A DNA stretch of 64,000 bases, from IMG/VR virus record IMGVR_UViG_3300037010_003311, positions 162,658-226,657 of that record; one strand, given 5' to 3'. The position numbers were made by a program, and so were the translations under genes. Within the stretch, counting starts at the first letter, position 1. Each line of letters opens with the position of its first letter. Positions 33,648 to 41,869 of this stretch are shown here, in pieces. The notes below the pieces were generated by a model that made no database searches, was not told where the DNA came from, and worked only from the letters and a program-made list of their open reading frames with translations. This stretch comes from a virus.

Positions 33648-34639
33648 TGTAGTATCTCCATTGCTGTCCCTGTTGAAAGTGTGGTTTCATATCCATCTGA
33701 ACCTGCGTTCCCTATAGTCCTATTTAGATATAACGTATTAGCTGTACTAGAAGACGCTCTGACACATAACGTATAAGTCGTTTGTGTTGCCAGCGTGTTG
33801 AAGTCTATAATTCTAATTATTACATTACCAAGAGTTGAATCATTGTTATTATCGTATGGTTGAGCAACTGTACCAGCCCATCTGTTGTTTGATTGATCTG
33901 TAGTATTGTCTAATAGCGCTCCATTGCGTGTAGCAAGGTAAACTGAATCCCAGTGACATTCTCCATTGACATGCCATTCTAATATCATAACATTACCAGC
34001 TTTTTTTGGAGTTATAACTATATTTAGTGGTGTAATTTCTGTACCGTTTCCGGTAGTAGGGGCAGAGAATGACCCCTGGGTACGGGTTTGTACAGATTGA
34101 ATCTGTACAATACTGCCAGCAGTTGAAGCAGATTGAGAGCTATTAGCTAATACAAAAGCGGTCGTAGCTATCTGTGTAGTATTAGTCCCAACGGCAGCCG
34201 TTGGAGCAGTAGGTGTTCCAAGTAAGTTTACACCAGTTGGCGTAAAAGCTACTGTTTCCGTACCATTATTTGTAACCCCAAAAGAGCCATCGGAAATATG
34301 GTACAACCCAGTATCTTGTGACCCATCGTTTGGGAACGTTAATCCTGGAGCGGTTGCGGTACCCTCTGGTATAAACACCTGCCCGGTGAACACTGGAGAA
34401 TCAATAGGAGCTTTAGTAGTATCAACAACTGTAATATCCGCTGTACCATCAAAGGCTACACCATTAATAGTGTGAGTCGTTGCTAGCTTAGTTGCGGTAT
34501 CTGAATTCCCAATAAATGCACCAGCGAAAGTTGTCCCAGAAACTGGTCCAGTGAAATCTGCTCCATTTAATTTAGCTCTCGCGTTGATAGCAGAAACTAA
34601 ACTATCCACCTGAGCTTGGGTAATATTTATATATGCCAT
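33644..34639 (-). CDS. Tail-fibre protein, shared N-terminal module (paralogue 1), 331 aa
   Basis: The N-terminus (MAYINITQAQVDSLVSAINA then GADFTGPVSG) is shared with two other fibre genes at 34699 and 35959. A TPTAPTAAVG linker and IATTAFV follow, as in phage fibre repeats. The C-terminal 150 residues form a unique beta-rich domain (about residues 190-331), which may be the receptor-binding tip. It overlaps the downstream DUF4376-like gene by 4 nt. Confidence 0.8.
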   Translation of the reverse strand: MAYINITQAQVDSLVSAINARAKLNGADFTGPVSGTTFAGAFIGNSDTATKLATTHTINGVAFDGTADITVVDTTKAPIDSPVFTGQVFIPEGTATAPGLTFPNDGSQDTGLYHISDGSFGVTNNGTETVAFTPTGVNLLGTPTAPTAAVGTNTTQIATTAFVLANSSQSASTAGSIVQIQSVQTRTQGSFSAPTTGNGTEITPLNIVITPKKAGNVMILEWHVNGECHWDSVYLATRNGALLDNTTDQSNNRWAGTVAQPYDNNNDSTLGNVIIRIIDFNTLATQTTYTLCVRASSSTANTLYLNRTIGNAGSDGYETTLSTGTAMEILQ

Positions 34640-34658
34640 ATTTTTACTCTCCTAAAGT

Positions 34659-34684
34659 AAGTTTACTCCAAATGAAGTAAACTT
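34659..34684. terminator. Hairpin AAGTTTACT/AGTAAACTT
   Basis: 9-bp arms with an 8-nt loop lie between fibre genes 34699 and 33644. On the plus strand it ends in T6, so it is a fair two-way terminator candidate. Confidence 0.45.
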
Positions 34685-34698
34685 TTTTATCTATTTAT

Positions 34699-35487
34699 TT
34701 ATATTAATCCTCCAATATTTGCATCACCAAATATTGCCCCAGCGGTGACTCGACCTTTATCATCTACTGTAACAAGATTATAATTACCGGCTGTAACGCC
34801 ACTATTACTTAAGGTAGTTGTTATAGAAACGTTAGCTGAACCATCGAATGATACCGTACCGGTTGCATCTCCAGTTATTGCTATATTTCTAGCAGTCGTA
34901 AGCTTAGCGGCAGAAGCTGCACTTAGTACGTTTTTATTAATATCTGGTGTATTATCAACCAAGTCAAGACCAACGTCTGCTTTAACTAAAGTTACTACTC
35001 CAGTTTTACCAGCAACAGAATTAACCGCACCTGATGTAATATAGATATAAACAGTACCCGACCATCTATAGGTATTATTAGTATCTAAAGCAACATATAT
35101 TTTACCAGTCTCCCCAGTTGTTGGAAAAGCTGATAAGCTTGAAAATTCTAGAACATCATCAACATAACTAGGAAGTTGAGATGCTGGAATTAATGCATTT
35201 GCATCGAGTGTTGCTACACCATTAGCTACACCTTTTTCACTAGTTGCGATACGTGGTATGCTATCAGTAACATTAAAAGTAATATCCGCTGTACCATCAA
35301 AGGCTACACCATTAATTGTGCGAGGAGTCGCTAGCTTAGTTGCTGTATCAGCATTCCCAATAAATGAACCAGCGAAAGTTGTTCCGGAAACTGGTCCAGT
35401 GAAATTGGCTCCATTTAATTTAGCTCTCGCATTGATAGCTGAAACTAAACTATCCACCTGTGTTTGTGTAAGATTTATATATGCCAT
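34699..35487 (-). CDS. Tail-fibre protein, shared N-terminal module (paralogue 2), 262 aa
   Basis: It shares its first 70 residues with paralogues 1 and 3 (MAYINLTQTQVDSLV, FTGPVSGTTFAGSF, INGVAFDGTADI). After that it diverges: ASEKGVANGVATLDANALIP and YRWSGTVYIYI, then short beta-repeats ending in VDDKGRVTAGA. It is shorter than its relatives and ends without a distinct tip domain, so its receptor part may be lost or supplied by another protein. Confidence 0.78.
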   Translation of the reverse strand: MAYINLTQTQVDSLVSAINARAKLNGANFTGPVSGTTFAGSFIGNADTATKLATPRTINGVAFDGTADITFNVTDSIPRIATSEKGVANGVATLDANALIPASQLPSYVDDVLEFSSLSAFPTTGETGKIYVALDTNNTYRWSGTVYIYITSGAVNSVAGKTGVVTLVKADVGLDLVDNTPDINKNVLSAASAAKLTTARNIAITGDATGTVSFDGSANVSITTTLSNSGVTAGNYNLVTVDDKGRVTAGAIFGDANIGGLI

Positions 35488-35502
35488 TTTTTAATCCTTT
35501 AA

Positions 35503-35690
35503 ATTATTTGAACTTGTTCTACAGTTGTTGCTTTATTTATAGCCGCTTTCGGCGTTTGTAGGTTATTGAAATTAACTTGATTACGTTCAAGCAACGCCAT
35601 TGCTAATCCCTGTAATTGGGTATATGTCATGGGAATTGTGTGACCGGTAATACGCTTGAAACGTTGTACCATATATTCTATTGGGCATTA
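35503..35690 (-). pseudogene. Remnant of a DUF4376-like fibre accessory gene
   Basis: About 140 nt after 35503 are nearly identical to the 3' part of the intact gene at 33186-33647 (same QVQ/ATTVEQ coding region and the motif for NQVNF). The similarity then becomes patchy, and only pieces around the EYMGTTF region remain (35660-35690). No start codon or full frame is present. It marks an earlier fibre-cassette exchange. Confidence 0.75.
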
Positions 35691-35785
35691 ATTAGAATTA
35701 TTATATGCGGCTTCTATTACTTCTGATAGTTTAGTAGCCAGCCTAAGTCCATTCTACTGGAATCGGTAGTTTAATTACTCACTGA

Positions 35786-35915
35786 ATATCATCATAAATG
35801 TAATCTTCTGATGATTTATCATGAATTAATACATAATCCGGTTCCGGCTTAATTACGTCCTCTTTAATTTCTTGAGTATCTTCAACTATTACGCTCTTTA
35901 TCAGATTTTGTTAAG
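35786..35915 (-). pseudogene. Gene fragment with IKPEPDYVLIHD-type C-terminus
   Basis: An open frame of about 43 codons without a start codon encodes a Glu/Asp-rich end (KEDVIKPEPDYVLIHDKSS) and stops just right of the DUF4376 remnant. Its source is unknown; it is likely a leftover of a deleted gene. Confidence 0.5.
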
Positions 35916-35958
35916 TTATCACAAAGTTACCAATTTTTTATTGTAATACATATCTTTT

Positions 35959-37437
35959 TTATCCGTATGTGACTTCTACTGTATTAATTCTACACATCCA
36001 TTGGATGGTAGTCGATGCCGCACCTGTTACCGATACAGTTAACCCACCATTTGTTGTATCAGCTGATATTGAGACCACACTTGCTTTTATCCATCCTTCG
36101 GAGTCTCCAAATGTTAAGTTAATTGTTGGTAATCCTACTAACGCAGTTGATGAAGCATTAGCTCCACGCTTTATTAATCCAGTAGTGTTCCATTGTCCAG
36201 CGGTTCCCGTTGCAGCATTAAACGCTACCACTTCGATATCAAAAGAAACAGCATTGTTATTTTGTAGTACACATATATTTGATGAGGATACTGCGTTAGT
36301 ATCAGATTTTAGAATAGTAGCAGTAGCATCTGTTGTTACGGCTCCAAGCCCTAACGTGCCGGTTTGGTATGTTCCAACTGTTGTACTAAATCCTGACCCA
36401 AATACGGTTTTAGAAGATATTCCATTCGTAGAACTTTTATTGCCAAGGGCGGTCGAATAATTACCTGATGCATTATTATAATAACCAAGAGATACAGAAT
36501 AAGATGCAGGTGAAACATTTTTAGCTCCAATTGCAACTGAATTATTCCCAGACGCAACGTTATATGCTCCCATAGCTATTGAATATGAAGCTGACGCCTT
36601 GTTTTGAGAACCTACAGTGAAACAATAGGTATTGGATGCGGTATTCTCATTGCCTAAAGCCACCGAGCAATAACCTGATGCAGTATTACCAAAACCAGAA
36701 ACAAAACAAGAAATATCTGATACAGTATTGTTAGCACCTAAAGCCACAGAGTAATCGCCTGATACAGTATTATAACTACCAGCACCAAAAGAATACCTAC
36801 CACTAGCTACTTGATTTGCAGCATTTCGTGAAGTCTGCAAATCAACTGCTCCAGTTCCTCTAGCATTGCCACCAGTAGTAGTATTGTCGGGAACTTGAAT
36901 TGAATACGATTGTGTACTTGGGATATATTTAAGTGGACTATTTACTGCAACAAACTTTGTGGTGGCAATTTGATCCGTGCTTGTTCCAACTGCAGCAGTT
37001 GGAGCAGTAGGTGTTCCAAGTAAGTTTACACCAACTGGTGTAAAAGCTACCGTTTCAGTACCATTATTTGTAACCCCAAAAGAGCCATCCGAAATATGGT
37101 ACAGCCCAGTATCTTGCGACCCATCATTTGGGAACGTTAATCCTGGAGTGGTTGCTGTACCCTCTGGTATAAACACCTGCCCGGTGAACACTGGAGAAAC
37201 AATAGGAGCTTTAGTGGTATCGGCAACTGTAATATCCGCTGTACCATCAAAGGCTACACCATTAATAGTGTGAGCCGTTGCCAGCTTAGTTGCGGTATCT
37301 GCATTCCCGATAAATGAACCAGTGAAAGTTGTACCTGAAACTGGTCCAGTGAAATTGGTTCCACTTAATTTAGCTCTCGCATTGATAGTCTGTATTATAC
37401 TATCTACTTGGGCTTGTGTAAGATTTATATATGCCAT
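35959..37437 (-). CDS. Tail-fibre protein with YadA-like head repeats (paralogue 3), 492 aa
   Basis: The first 170 residues resemble paralogue 1 (33644-34639) at high identity. Residues about 200-340 contain tandem 14-residue repeats such as SGNNSVAIGAKNVS and SGYCSVALGNENTA, the left-handed beta-roll repeats of trimeric autotransporter heads (YadA). A final beta domain contains WNTTGLIKRGA. The trimeric fold suits phage fibres and adhesion. Likely a receptor-binding fibre that recruited an adhesin-type module. Confidence 0.83.
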   Translation of the reverse strand: MAYINLTQAQVDSIIQTINARAKLSGTNFTGPVSGTTFTGSFIGNADTATKLATAHTINGVAFDGTADITVADTTKAPIVSPVFTGQVFIPEGTATTPGLTFPNDGSQDTGLYHISDGSFGVTNNGTETVAFTPVGVNLLGTPTAPTAAVGTSTDQIATTKFVAVNSPLKYIPSTQSYSIQVPDNTTTGGNARGTGAVDLQTSRNAANQVASGRYSFGAGSYNTVSGDYSVALGANNTVSDISCFVSGFGNTASGYCSVALGNENTASNTYCFTVGSQNKASASYSIAMGAYNVASGNNSVAIGAKNVSPASYSVSLGYYNNASGNYSTALGNKSSTNGISSKTVFGSGFSTTVGTYQTGTLGLGAVTTDATATILKSDTNAVSSSNICVLQNNNAVSFDIEVVAFNAATGTAGQWNTTGLIKRGANASSTALVGLPTINLTFGDSEGWIKASVVSISADTTNGGLTVSVTGAASTTIQWMCRINTVEVTYG

Positions 37438-37460
37438 ATTTTTATTCCTTTTTTATAGTT

Positions 37461-37934
37461 TTAGATTGCTTGGATTTCAGCAATAGTTGTAGCTGCAGTG
37501 ATTGCTTTTTGTTTAGCTTGGTAAGTACCCAAAATAGTTGCATAAGCAGTTTGGTGCGCATCAGCATTAGCAATTATTTTATTAGCTAAGACTAACACTG
37601 TTTCCCCAAGCCCGCGAGCTATAATCATTCCTGATAATAGAGGGGTAGGTGACGAGTTATCTGCTACGTAAGCTCTTGCTTCGGCTTCTTGTTTAGCCCA
37701 AGAAGCTAACTCGAACTTATCAGTGCTACCAACTAAAGCCGATATAGAAGTGTTGTATTCTACTGTTATAGCTGATAGTTTTTTAGCTTTAGCTCGTTCT
37801 AATGTAATTGGTGGGTTTAAATGAGCCTCTACCTCATCTGCGGTCATAGCTACTTTATCGCCTATTAGATGATCCTGTGAACCATCTAGCTCATAGGCGT
37901 ACACAATGTTGTTTGTATCTTTATAGTATTTCAT
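37461..37934 (-). CDS. Fibre accessory/assembly-type protein, 157 aa
   Basis: The N-terminus (MKYYKDTNNIVYAYELDGSQ) resembles the start of small tail-fibre assembly proteins, and the rest is helical and ends in TTIAEIQAI, like the DUF4376-type protein at 33186-33647 (TTVEQVQAI). It lies between two fibre genes and may help fold one of them. Confidence 0.65.
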   Translation of the reverse strand: MKYYKDTNNIVYAYELDGSQDHLIGDKVAMTADEVEAHLNPPITLERAKAKKLSAITVEYNTSISALVGSTDKFELASWAKQEAEARAYVADNSSPTPLLSGMIIARGLGETVLVLANKIIANADAHQTAYATILGTYQAKQKAITAATTIAEIQAI

Positions 37935-37944
37935 TTATTCTCCT

Positions 37945-38862
37945 TTATCTTAGTTCAAACCAACTAGTTAGTTGCGCATCTGAGCTAGTTACATTATATT
38001 CGAACCCATTTGGTACAACGAAATATCCGACACACACATTACCGCCACCCGAGTTTGTACCAGCAGCGAACACAAACCCTCCACCACCATTTAAGGATAT
38101 ATTTAATGTCGCAGTTGACGTATCATAGTGATCGGCTCTAATACATAACCCAATAGGTTTTCCTGTTGAATTTGTATAAGTTGTTCCAAATGCTCTACTA
38201 TTCGTCACATTTTGATAATCTTGATTTCCACCAAATCCGGCTCCCGTAAAAAAAGCGGTAGTAGCAATTTGATCAGTGCATGTACCGGCTGGAGCAGTTG
38301 GAGCAGTTGGTACTCCAGTAAAAGCTGGTGAATCTAAAGGAGCCCTACTTGTATCGGATGGATGTACATGGTCAACCCTAGCAACTGTAGTACTAGTGCC
38401 TACATCAGCTACGCCATCCATAGGTGAAGTAGTAGACGCTAATGCTGTAATACCATTAAAACTTGTTCCAGTAGCTACACCAATATTTGGAGTAACTAAC
38501 ACCGGTGAATCCAAAGGTGCCTTTAAATTTAAAGCATTTTGTGTAGCAACAGAGATCGGTAATCCTAAAGGAGGCATTCCTTCTAATAGATCGGCATCTA
38601 ATCCAGAATTAGTACCATCAACCGTTTTAATTTTAGCTAAAATATCTTCTGCTGTATATGTAGTAGAATCAAGTTTAGTACCAATAAGTGTAGTTAAAGT
38701 TGATGCCAAATTTGGGTCATTATTGAGCGCAGCATCTATCTCTTTTAATGTATCTAAAGTACTAGGAGCACCACCTATTAAATTAGCAATTAAGTCCGTA
38801 TTTTTTAATGGTGGTCTAGTATTACATGTCGTTAAAATTGATGAAATAGTTTGAGTTGACAT
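37945..38862 (-). CDS. Tail-fibre protein, 305 aa
   Basis: Helical N-terminal segment followed by a typical fibre pattern: NLKAPLDSPVL, DGVADVGTSTTVARVDHVHPSD and SPAFTGVPTAPTAPAG. The C-terminal part is a beta-rich domain with GGGGFVF and VPNGFEYNV. The HVHPSD motif is frequent in phage fibres. A hairpin and an AAAACAAAT element lie upstream. Confidence 0.8.
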   Translation of the reverse strand: MSTQTISSILTTCNTRPPLKNTDLIANLIGGAPSTLDTLKEIDAALNNDPNLASTLTTLIGTKLDSTTYTAEDILAKIKTVDGTNSGLDADLLEGMPPLGLPISVATQNALNLKAPLDSPVLVTPNIGVATGTSFNGITALASTTSPMDGVADVGTSTTVARVDHVHPSDTSRAPLDSPAFTGVPTAPTAPAGTCTDQIATTAFFTGAGFGGNQDYQNVTNSRAFGTTYTNSTGKPIGLCIRADHYDTSTATLNISLNGGGGFVFAAGTNSGGGNVCVGYFVVPNGFEYNVTSSDAQLTSWFELR

Positions 38863-38898
38863 ATTTTAAATCCTTTAGCCTGTATAGTTTATTATTAT

Positions 38899-38910
38899 CA
38901 ATTTGTTTTA
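38899..38910 (-). promoter_or_regulatory. AAAACAAATT element upstream of fibre gene
   Basis: The minus strand reads TAAAACAAATTGATAA about 40 nt upstream of the start at 38862. Confidence 0.38.
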
Positions 38911-38923
38911 AAAATGGTTTTTA

Positions 38924-38964
38924 GCGACAGGAAAAGATACTAGATTGTTTCCAACCCAGTATCT
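38924..38964 (-). terminator. Hairpin plus TTTTCCTGTCG box
   Basis: Arms AGATACTGGGTTG and CAATCTAGTATCT (38935-38964) pair with two mismatches and are followed by TTTTCCTGTCGCT on the minus strand. Confidence 0.6.
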
Positions 38965-38966
38965 TA

Positions 38967-39245
38967 TTATATTGTTAAATCTAAATGTGATATATCAGCA
39001 TCGACGTATGGAAATTGCTCGGCTGTTAGATGACCATTACTATCTAAAGTAGCCAGACCATTTGGTACACCAGCGAAAGCAGTGAGTGTTTTAATATTGC
39101 TATCTAATTTAAAAATATTATCTTGCAAATTATTAAAATTTGAGTCAACCTCTGCAAATTCAAGTGGAGCGTTTTTCACTTCTCTTAAAATTAAAGAGTT
39201 TATTGGAATTTTATATTCTGGATTAAAATTATTGGTCGCTGGCAT
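38967..39245 (-). CDS. Short fibre-type protein, 92 aa
   Basis: It contains NAPLEFAEVDSNFNNLQ, a motif seen at the base of many tail fibres and also in the protein at 41196-41723 (PLNWIEVDSNFREL). A helical part follows and then a short beta segment (GLATLDSNGHL). It is too short for a full fibre and may be a connector. Hairpins on both sides make it a single-gene unit. Confidence 0.68.
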   Translation of the reverse strand: MPATNNFNPEYKIPINSLILREVKNAPLEFAEVDSNFNNLQDNIFKLDSNIKTLTAFAGVPNGLATLDSNGHLTAEQFPYVDADISHLDLTI

Positions 39246-39269
39246 ATTCTATCCTTTTATTAATTTAAT

Positions 39270-39279
39270 ATTTGTTTTT
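39270..39279 (-). promoter_or_regulatory. AAAACAAATA element upstream of short fibre protein
   Basis: The minus strand reads CCAAAAACAAATATTAA about 25-35 nt upstream of the start at 39245, directly after the terminator box. Confidence 0.42.
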
Positions 39280-39280
39280 G

Positions 39281-39320
39281 GTGACAGGAAAAGATACTAG
39301 GTTGAAAACAACCTAGTATC
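39281..39320 (-). terminator. Perfect hairpin plus TTTTCCTGTC box
   Basis: GATACTAGGTTG and CAACCTAGTATC (39293-39320) with a 4-nt loop, followed by TTTTCCTGTCACC on the minus strand. Confidence 0.65.
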
Positions 39321-39359
39321 AGTTTTGTAAATTTTTTTACATATCACACAAGGTGTAGA

Positions 39360-40799
39360 TTATGAATTAGCAACATAATCGTATTGAATCATTACAGATT
39401 TTGAATCGAATTGACCAGAAGAATCTGGGCTAATTTTCCATGTGAGTCCACTAGCATCAGTATTATCCATAGTAGCTGGAATATCATAAGTAACGTTGTT
39501 TGCAGTGTCAACATAACGAACTGTACTAAAGTTAAGAACAATATCTTGTTTGGGACGGTTTGTCAAAACAATTTTGTCATTTTTAACAGTTAACATTTCT
39601 TGAGCACGTACTGCTCCACCAAGACGAATTGCATTATCTGTTTCAGTTGTGCTATAAACACCAAGGTTTGTACGAGCAGTAGATACATTAGCAACATCAG
39701 AAAGGTTAGCAGCGATTGCAAGTTTAGTAGCTTCCGCAGCAGTAGCACGAGTTGTTTCAGTTGTAATTGCTGTATTAAGTGAAGCTTCTGCAGCACGAGC
39801 AGTTGTAGCTTCAGTTGCGATTGCTGTATTAAGTGTAGCTTCTGCTGCACGAGCAGTTGTAGCTTCAGTTGCAATTGCTGTATTAAGTGAAGCTTCAGCA
39901 GCCTCGGCACGAGTAACTTCAGTTGCAAGACCTGCTTCTAGAGTTGAAACGCGGCCACTAAATACTGAATCAATACTTACTATGAAACCAGTATCTGTAG
40001 AACCAGTTACTTTAACTTCGTTTGTTGTTCCAAATACTTGTGAGTTAGTATTATCAATTTTATCAACTGATCCACCAAGGTTAAATACTAAACCATCATT
40101 TACATTTACGTAGAATGGTGCTTGAGTTGAACCAACTTTAACATAACCGGCAGTAACAACTTTGTAGTAATCACCAGCATCTTTTTCACCAGTTGGAAGT
40201 ACTGCCATATCATATGCAGAATCTTCGTCAATACCAGCATTGATTTGACCAACGTAGTTGAATGCGCTACCAAGAGAAGTAATTCTTGTATTAGTAGCAT
40301 CAATTTCTGTTTGAAGGTTAGCTTCAGCAGCAGTAGCACGAGTTGTTTCAGCTGTGATTGCTGTATTAAGCGCAGCTTCAGCAGCACGAGCAGTTGCAGC
40401 TTCTGCTGTGATTGCTGTATTAAGTGTAGCTTCAGCAGCAGTCGCACGAGTTGTTTCAGCTGTGAGATTAGCACTAATAGTGTTTTCCGCAGAAGTTGCA
40501 CGAGTTGTTTCAGTTGTAATTGCCGTATTAAGTGTAGCTTCAGCAGCAGTAGCACGAGCAGTCTCAGCATTTACTGAATCAACAACTGTTTGAACACCAG
40601 CACTCCCTGCATTAGCAGTAGCAATTAATGCAGAAGTAATATCAGTAAAACTACCACCAGCAACAGAAATTGCACCAGCTGAAATTAAACCTTCAATACT
40701 TTTTGCACGAGCTGCTTCCATTGCATCAGCAGCAGCTAAGTTAGAAAGGTCAGTAATCAAACCATATACGGTATTTTTATGTCTAGTAATAACAGCCAT
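39360..40799 (-). CDS. Fibre protein with Ala/Thr-rich coiled-coil repeats, 479 aa
   Basis: Two stretches (residues about 85-185 and 290-370) consist of tandem 18-residue repeats of the type LNTAITAETTRATAAEA, a strongly predicted coiled-coil shaft. Between them lies a globular domain with YVGQINAGIDEDSAYD and DAGDYYKVVTAGYVKVG. The C-terminus has a beta-type domain (VMIQYDYVANS). This arrangement is typical of a long flexible phage fibre. Repeat DNA shows strong compositional bias that opens long false frames. Confidence 0.82.
   Translation of the reverse strand: MAVITRHKNTVYGLITDLSNLAAADAMEAARAKSIEGLISAGAISVAGGSFTDITSALIATANAGSAGVQTVVDSVNAETARATAAEATLNTAITTETTRATSAENTISANLTAETTRATAAEATLNTAITAEAATARAAEAALNTAITAETTRATAAEANLQTEIDATNTRITSLGSAFNYVGQINAGIDEDSAYDMAVLPTGEKDAGDYYKVVTAGYVKVGSTQAPFYVNVNDGLVFNLGGSVDKIDNTNSQVFGTTNEVKVTGSTDTGFIVSIDSVFSGRVSTLEAGLATEVTRAEAAEASLNTAIATEATTARAAEATLNTAIATEATTARAAEASLNTAITTETTRATAAEATKLAIAANLSDVANVSTARTNLGVYSTTETDNAIRLGGAVRAQEMLTVKNDKIVLTNRPKQDIVLNFSTVRYVDTANNVTYDIPATMDNTDASGLTWKISPDSSGQFDSKSVMIQYDYVANS
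39700..40570. repeat. 54-nt coding repeats for coiled-coil shaft
   Basis: Multiple near-identical units encode AETTRATAAEATLNTAIT-like segments in two blocks (about 39710-39910 and 40300-40570). They may promote length variation. Confidence 0.8.
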
Positions 40800-40908
40800 A
40801 AGTAAATCCTTAAATTAAAATTTTTAATCAAATTTTTTTGATTATTAAGAGGTTAAAATTAGGAGTCCAGAATACATACAACCTAATTTCTACAACTATT
40901 TGTTTGAT

Positions 40909-41154
40909 CTATTTTTTACTCGTTTTTCCACCGATTGTAGTATGTTGTGCTAAGTATTTTACTCTAGCTCGAATCTGTTTAAGTACTGGTTTAATCTCTG
41001 AATACTCATCTAGAAAAGTACTATATTCTGATGAAGACATCTCTATATAACATTTTTGATTTTTTATAATGAGTTTTTTATGTTTCACCACTTCCAACCA
41101 TGAAAGAAAGTAATGATCATTCAGCTGAATTAATGTGCTGGTTGGTGTAATCAT
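40909..41154 (-). CDS. Hypothetical small protein, 81 aa
   Basis: A short mixed alpha/beta basic protein without known family. It ends GGKTSKK and has an ordinary RBS (AAGGTTCTC before ATG). It lies between fibre genes and may be an accessory or assembly factor. Confidence 0.6.
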   Translation of the reverse strand: MITPTSTLIQLNDHYFLSWLEVVKHKKLIIKNQKCYIEMSSSEYSTFLDEYSEIKPVLKQIRARVKYLAQHTTIGGKTSKK

Positions 41155-41195
41155 TGAGAACCTTTATATAAATTAGAAAGTGCCTATAACGTTAG

Positions 41196-41723
41196 TTAAG
41201 CTTGAACAACCGAGGTATCTTCAACCAAATAGGAAACTACACAATAATAGCCATTGACATTATCTTCTGGATAAAAATAAAGAGTATTAGCATCATTTCT
41301 AACAGTTACTTCCATCATCACAATGTTTTCAGTTGCATCAGAAAACAGTTCTGCTCTATTCCAAACCATACCACCAATAGCCGGAACCGGTAACGTCGCT
41401 TGGTTATTAGTAATTAATAATCTTTGTTCCGGAGTAAATAGCTTGACATTTTTTGAACCAGTTGCCTCAGTTTTCAAAGCATCTATTGATGTATTAATAT
41501 CATTGAACTTTGCATCCGTCTCCTCACACGTGTAGAAATCCAGAATTTTACCAATCGTCTGCCAACTAAGATTATTACCATCCGTAGATAAAAATTTACC
41601 TTGATTACCAGTGCGGTCGGGGATTTGATTATATAGTATTCTATTTTCTAACTCGCGGAAGTTTGAATCAACTTCAATCCAATTTAGCGGTGACCCTTTT
41701 ACTAAACGATATATTAAACTCAT
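41196..41723 (-). CDS. Fibre-type protein, 175 aa
   Basis: The N-terminal KGSPLNWIEVDSNFREL is a common entry motif of phage tail fibres. GKFLSTDGNNLSWQTIG follows and the C-terminal half is beta-rich (GYYCVVSYL). It may form a small fibre or a connector to the longer 868-aa fibre encoded upstream. Confidence 0.72.
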   Translation of the reverse strand: MSLIYRLVKGSPLNWIEVDSNFRELENRILYNQIPDRTGNQGKFLSTDGNNLSWQTIGKILDFYTCEETDAKFNDINTSIDALKTEATGSKNVKLFTPEQRLLITNNQATLPVPAIGGMVWNRAELFSDATENIVMMEVTVRNDANTLYFYPEDNVNGYYCVVSYLVEDTSVVQA

Positions 41724-41869
41724 TATATTATTGCTCCATGAAATTTTTTATCTAATTGGATAAAGATGCTACCTATAAATCTATATGTATACCTATCCAA
41801 AGGGAACTATTATCCCCCTTAATTTTATTTTTGGAATTCATCTTTATTCTTATAAGAATTGGTTAAATT

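Noticed and set aside
36000-38850. Plus-strand frames of 98-192 codons opposite fibre genes
   Set aside because: They are antisense to well-supported fibre proteins and lack RBS and protein-like domains.
39590-40577. Long open frames on both strands rich in Leu/Gln or Ser/Cys across the coiled-coil fibre gene
   Set aside because: They are produced by the 54-nt repeats of the real fibre gene; biased composition, no RBS, and repeated sequence in the wrong frame.
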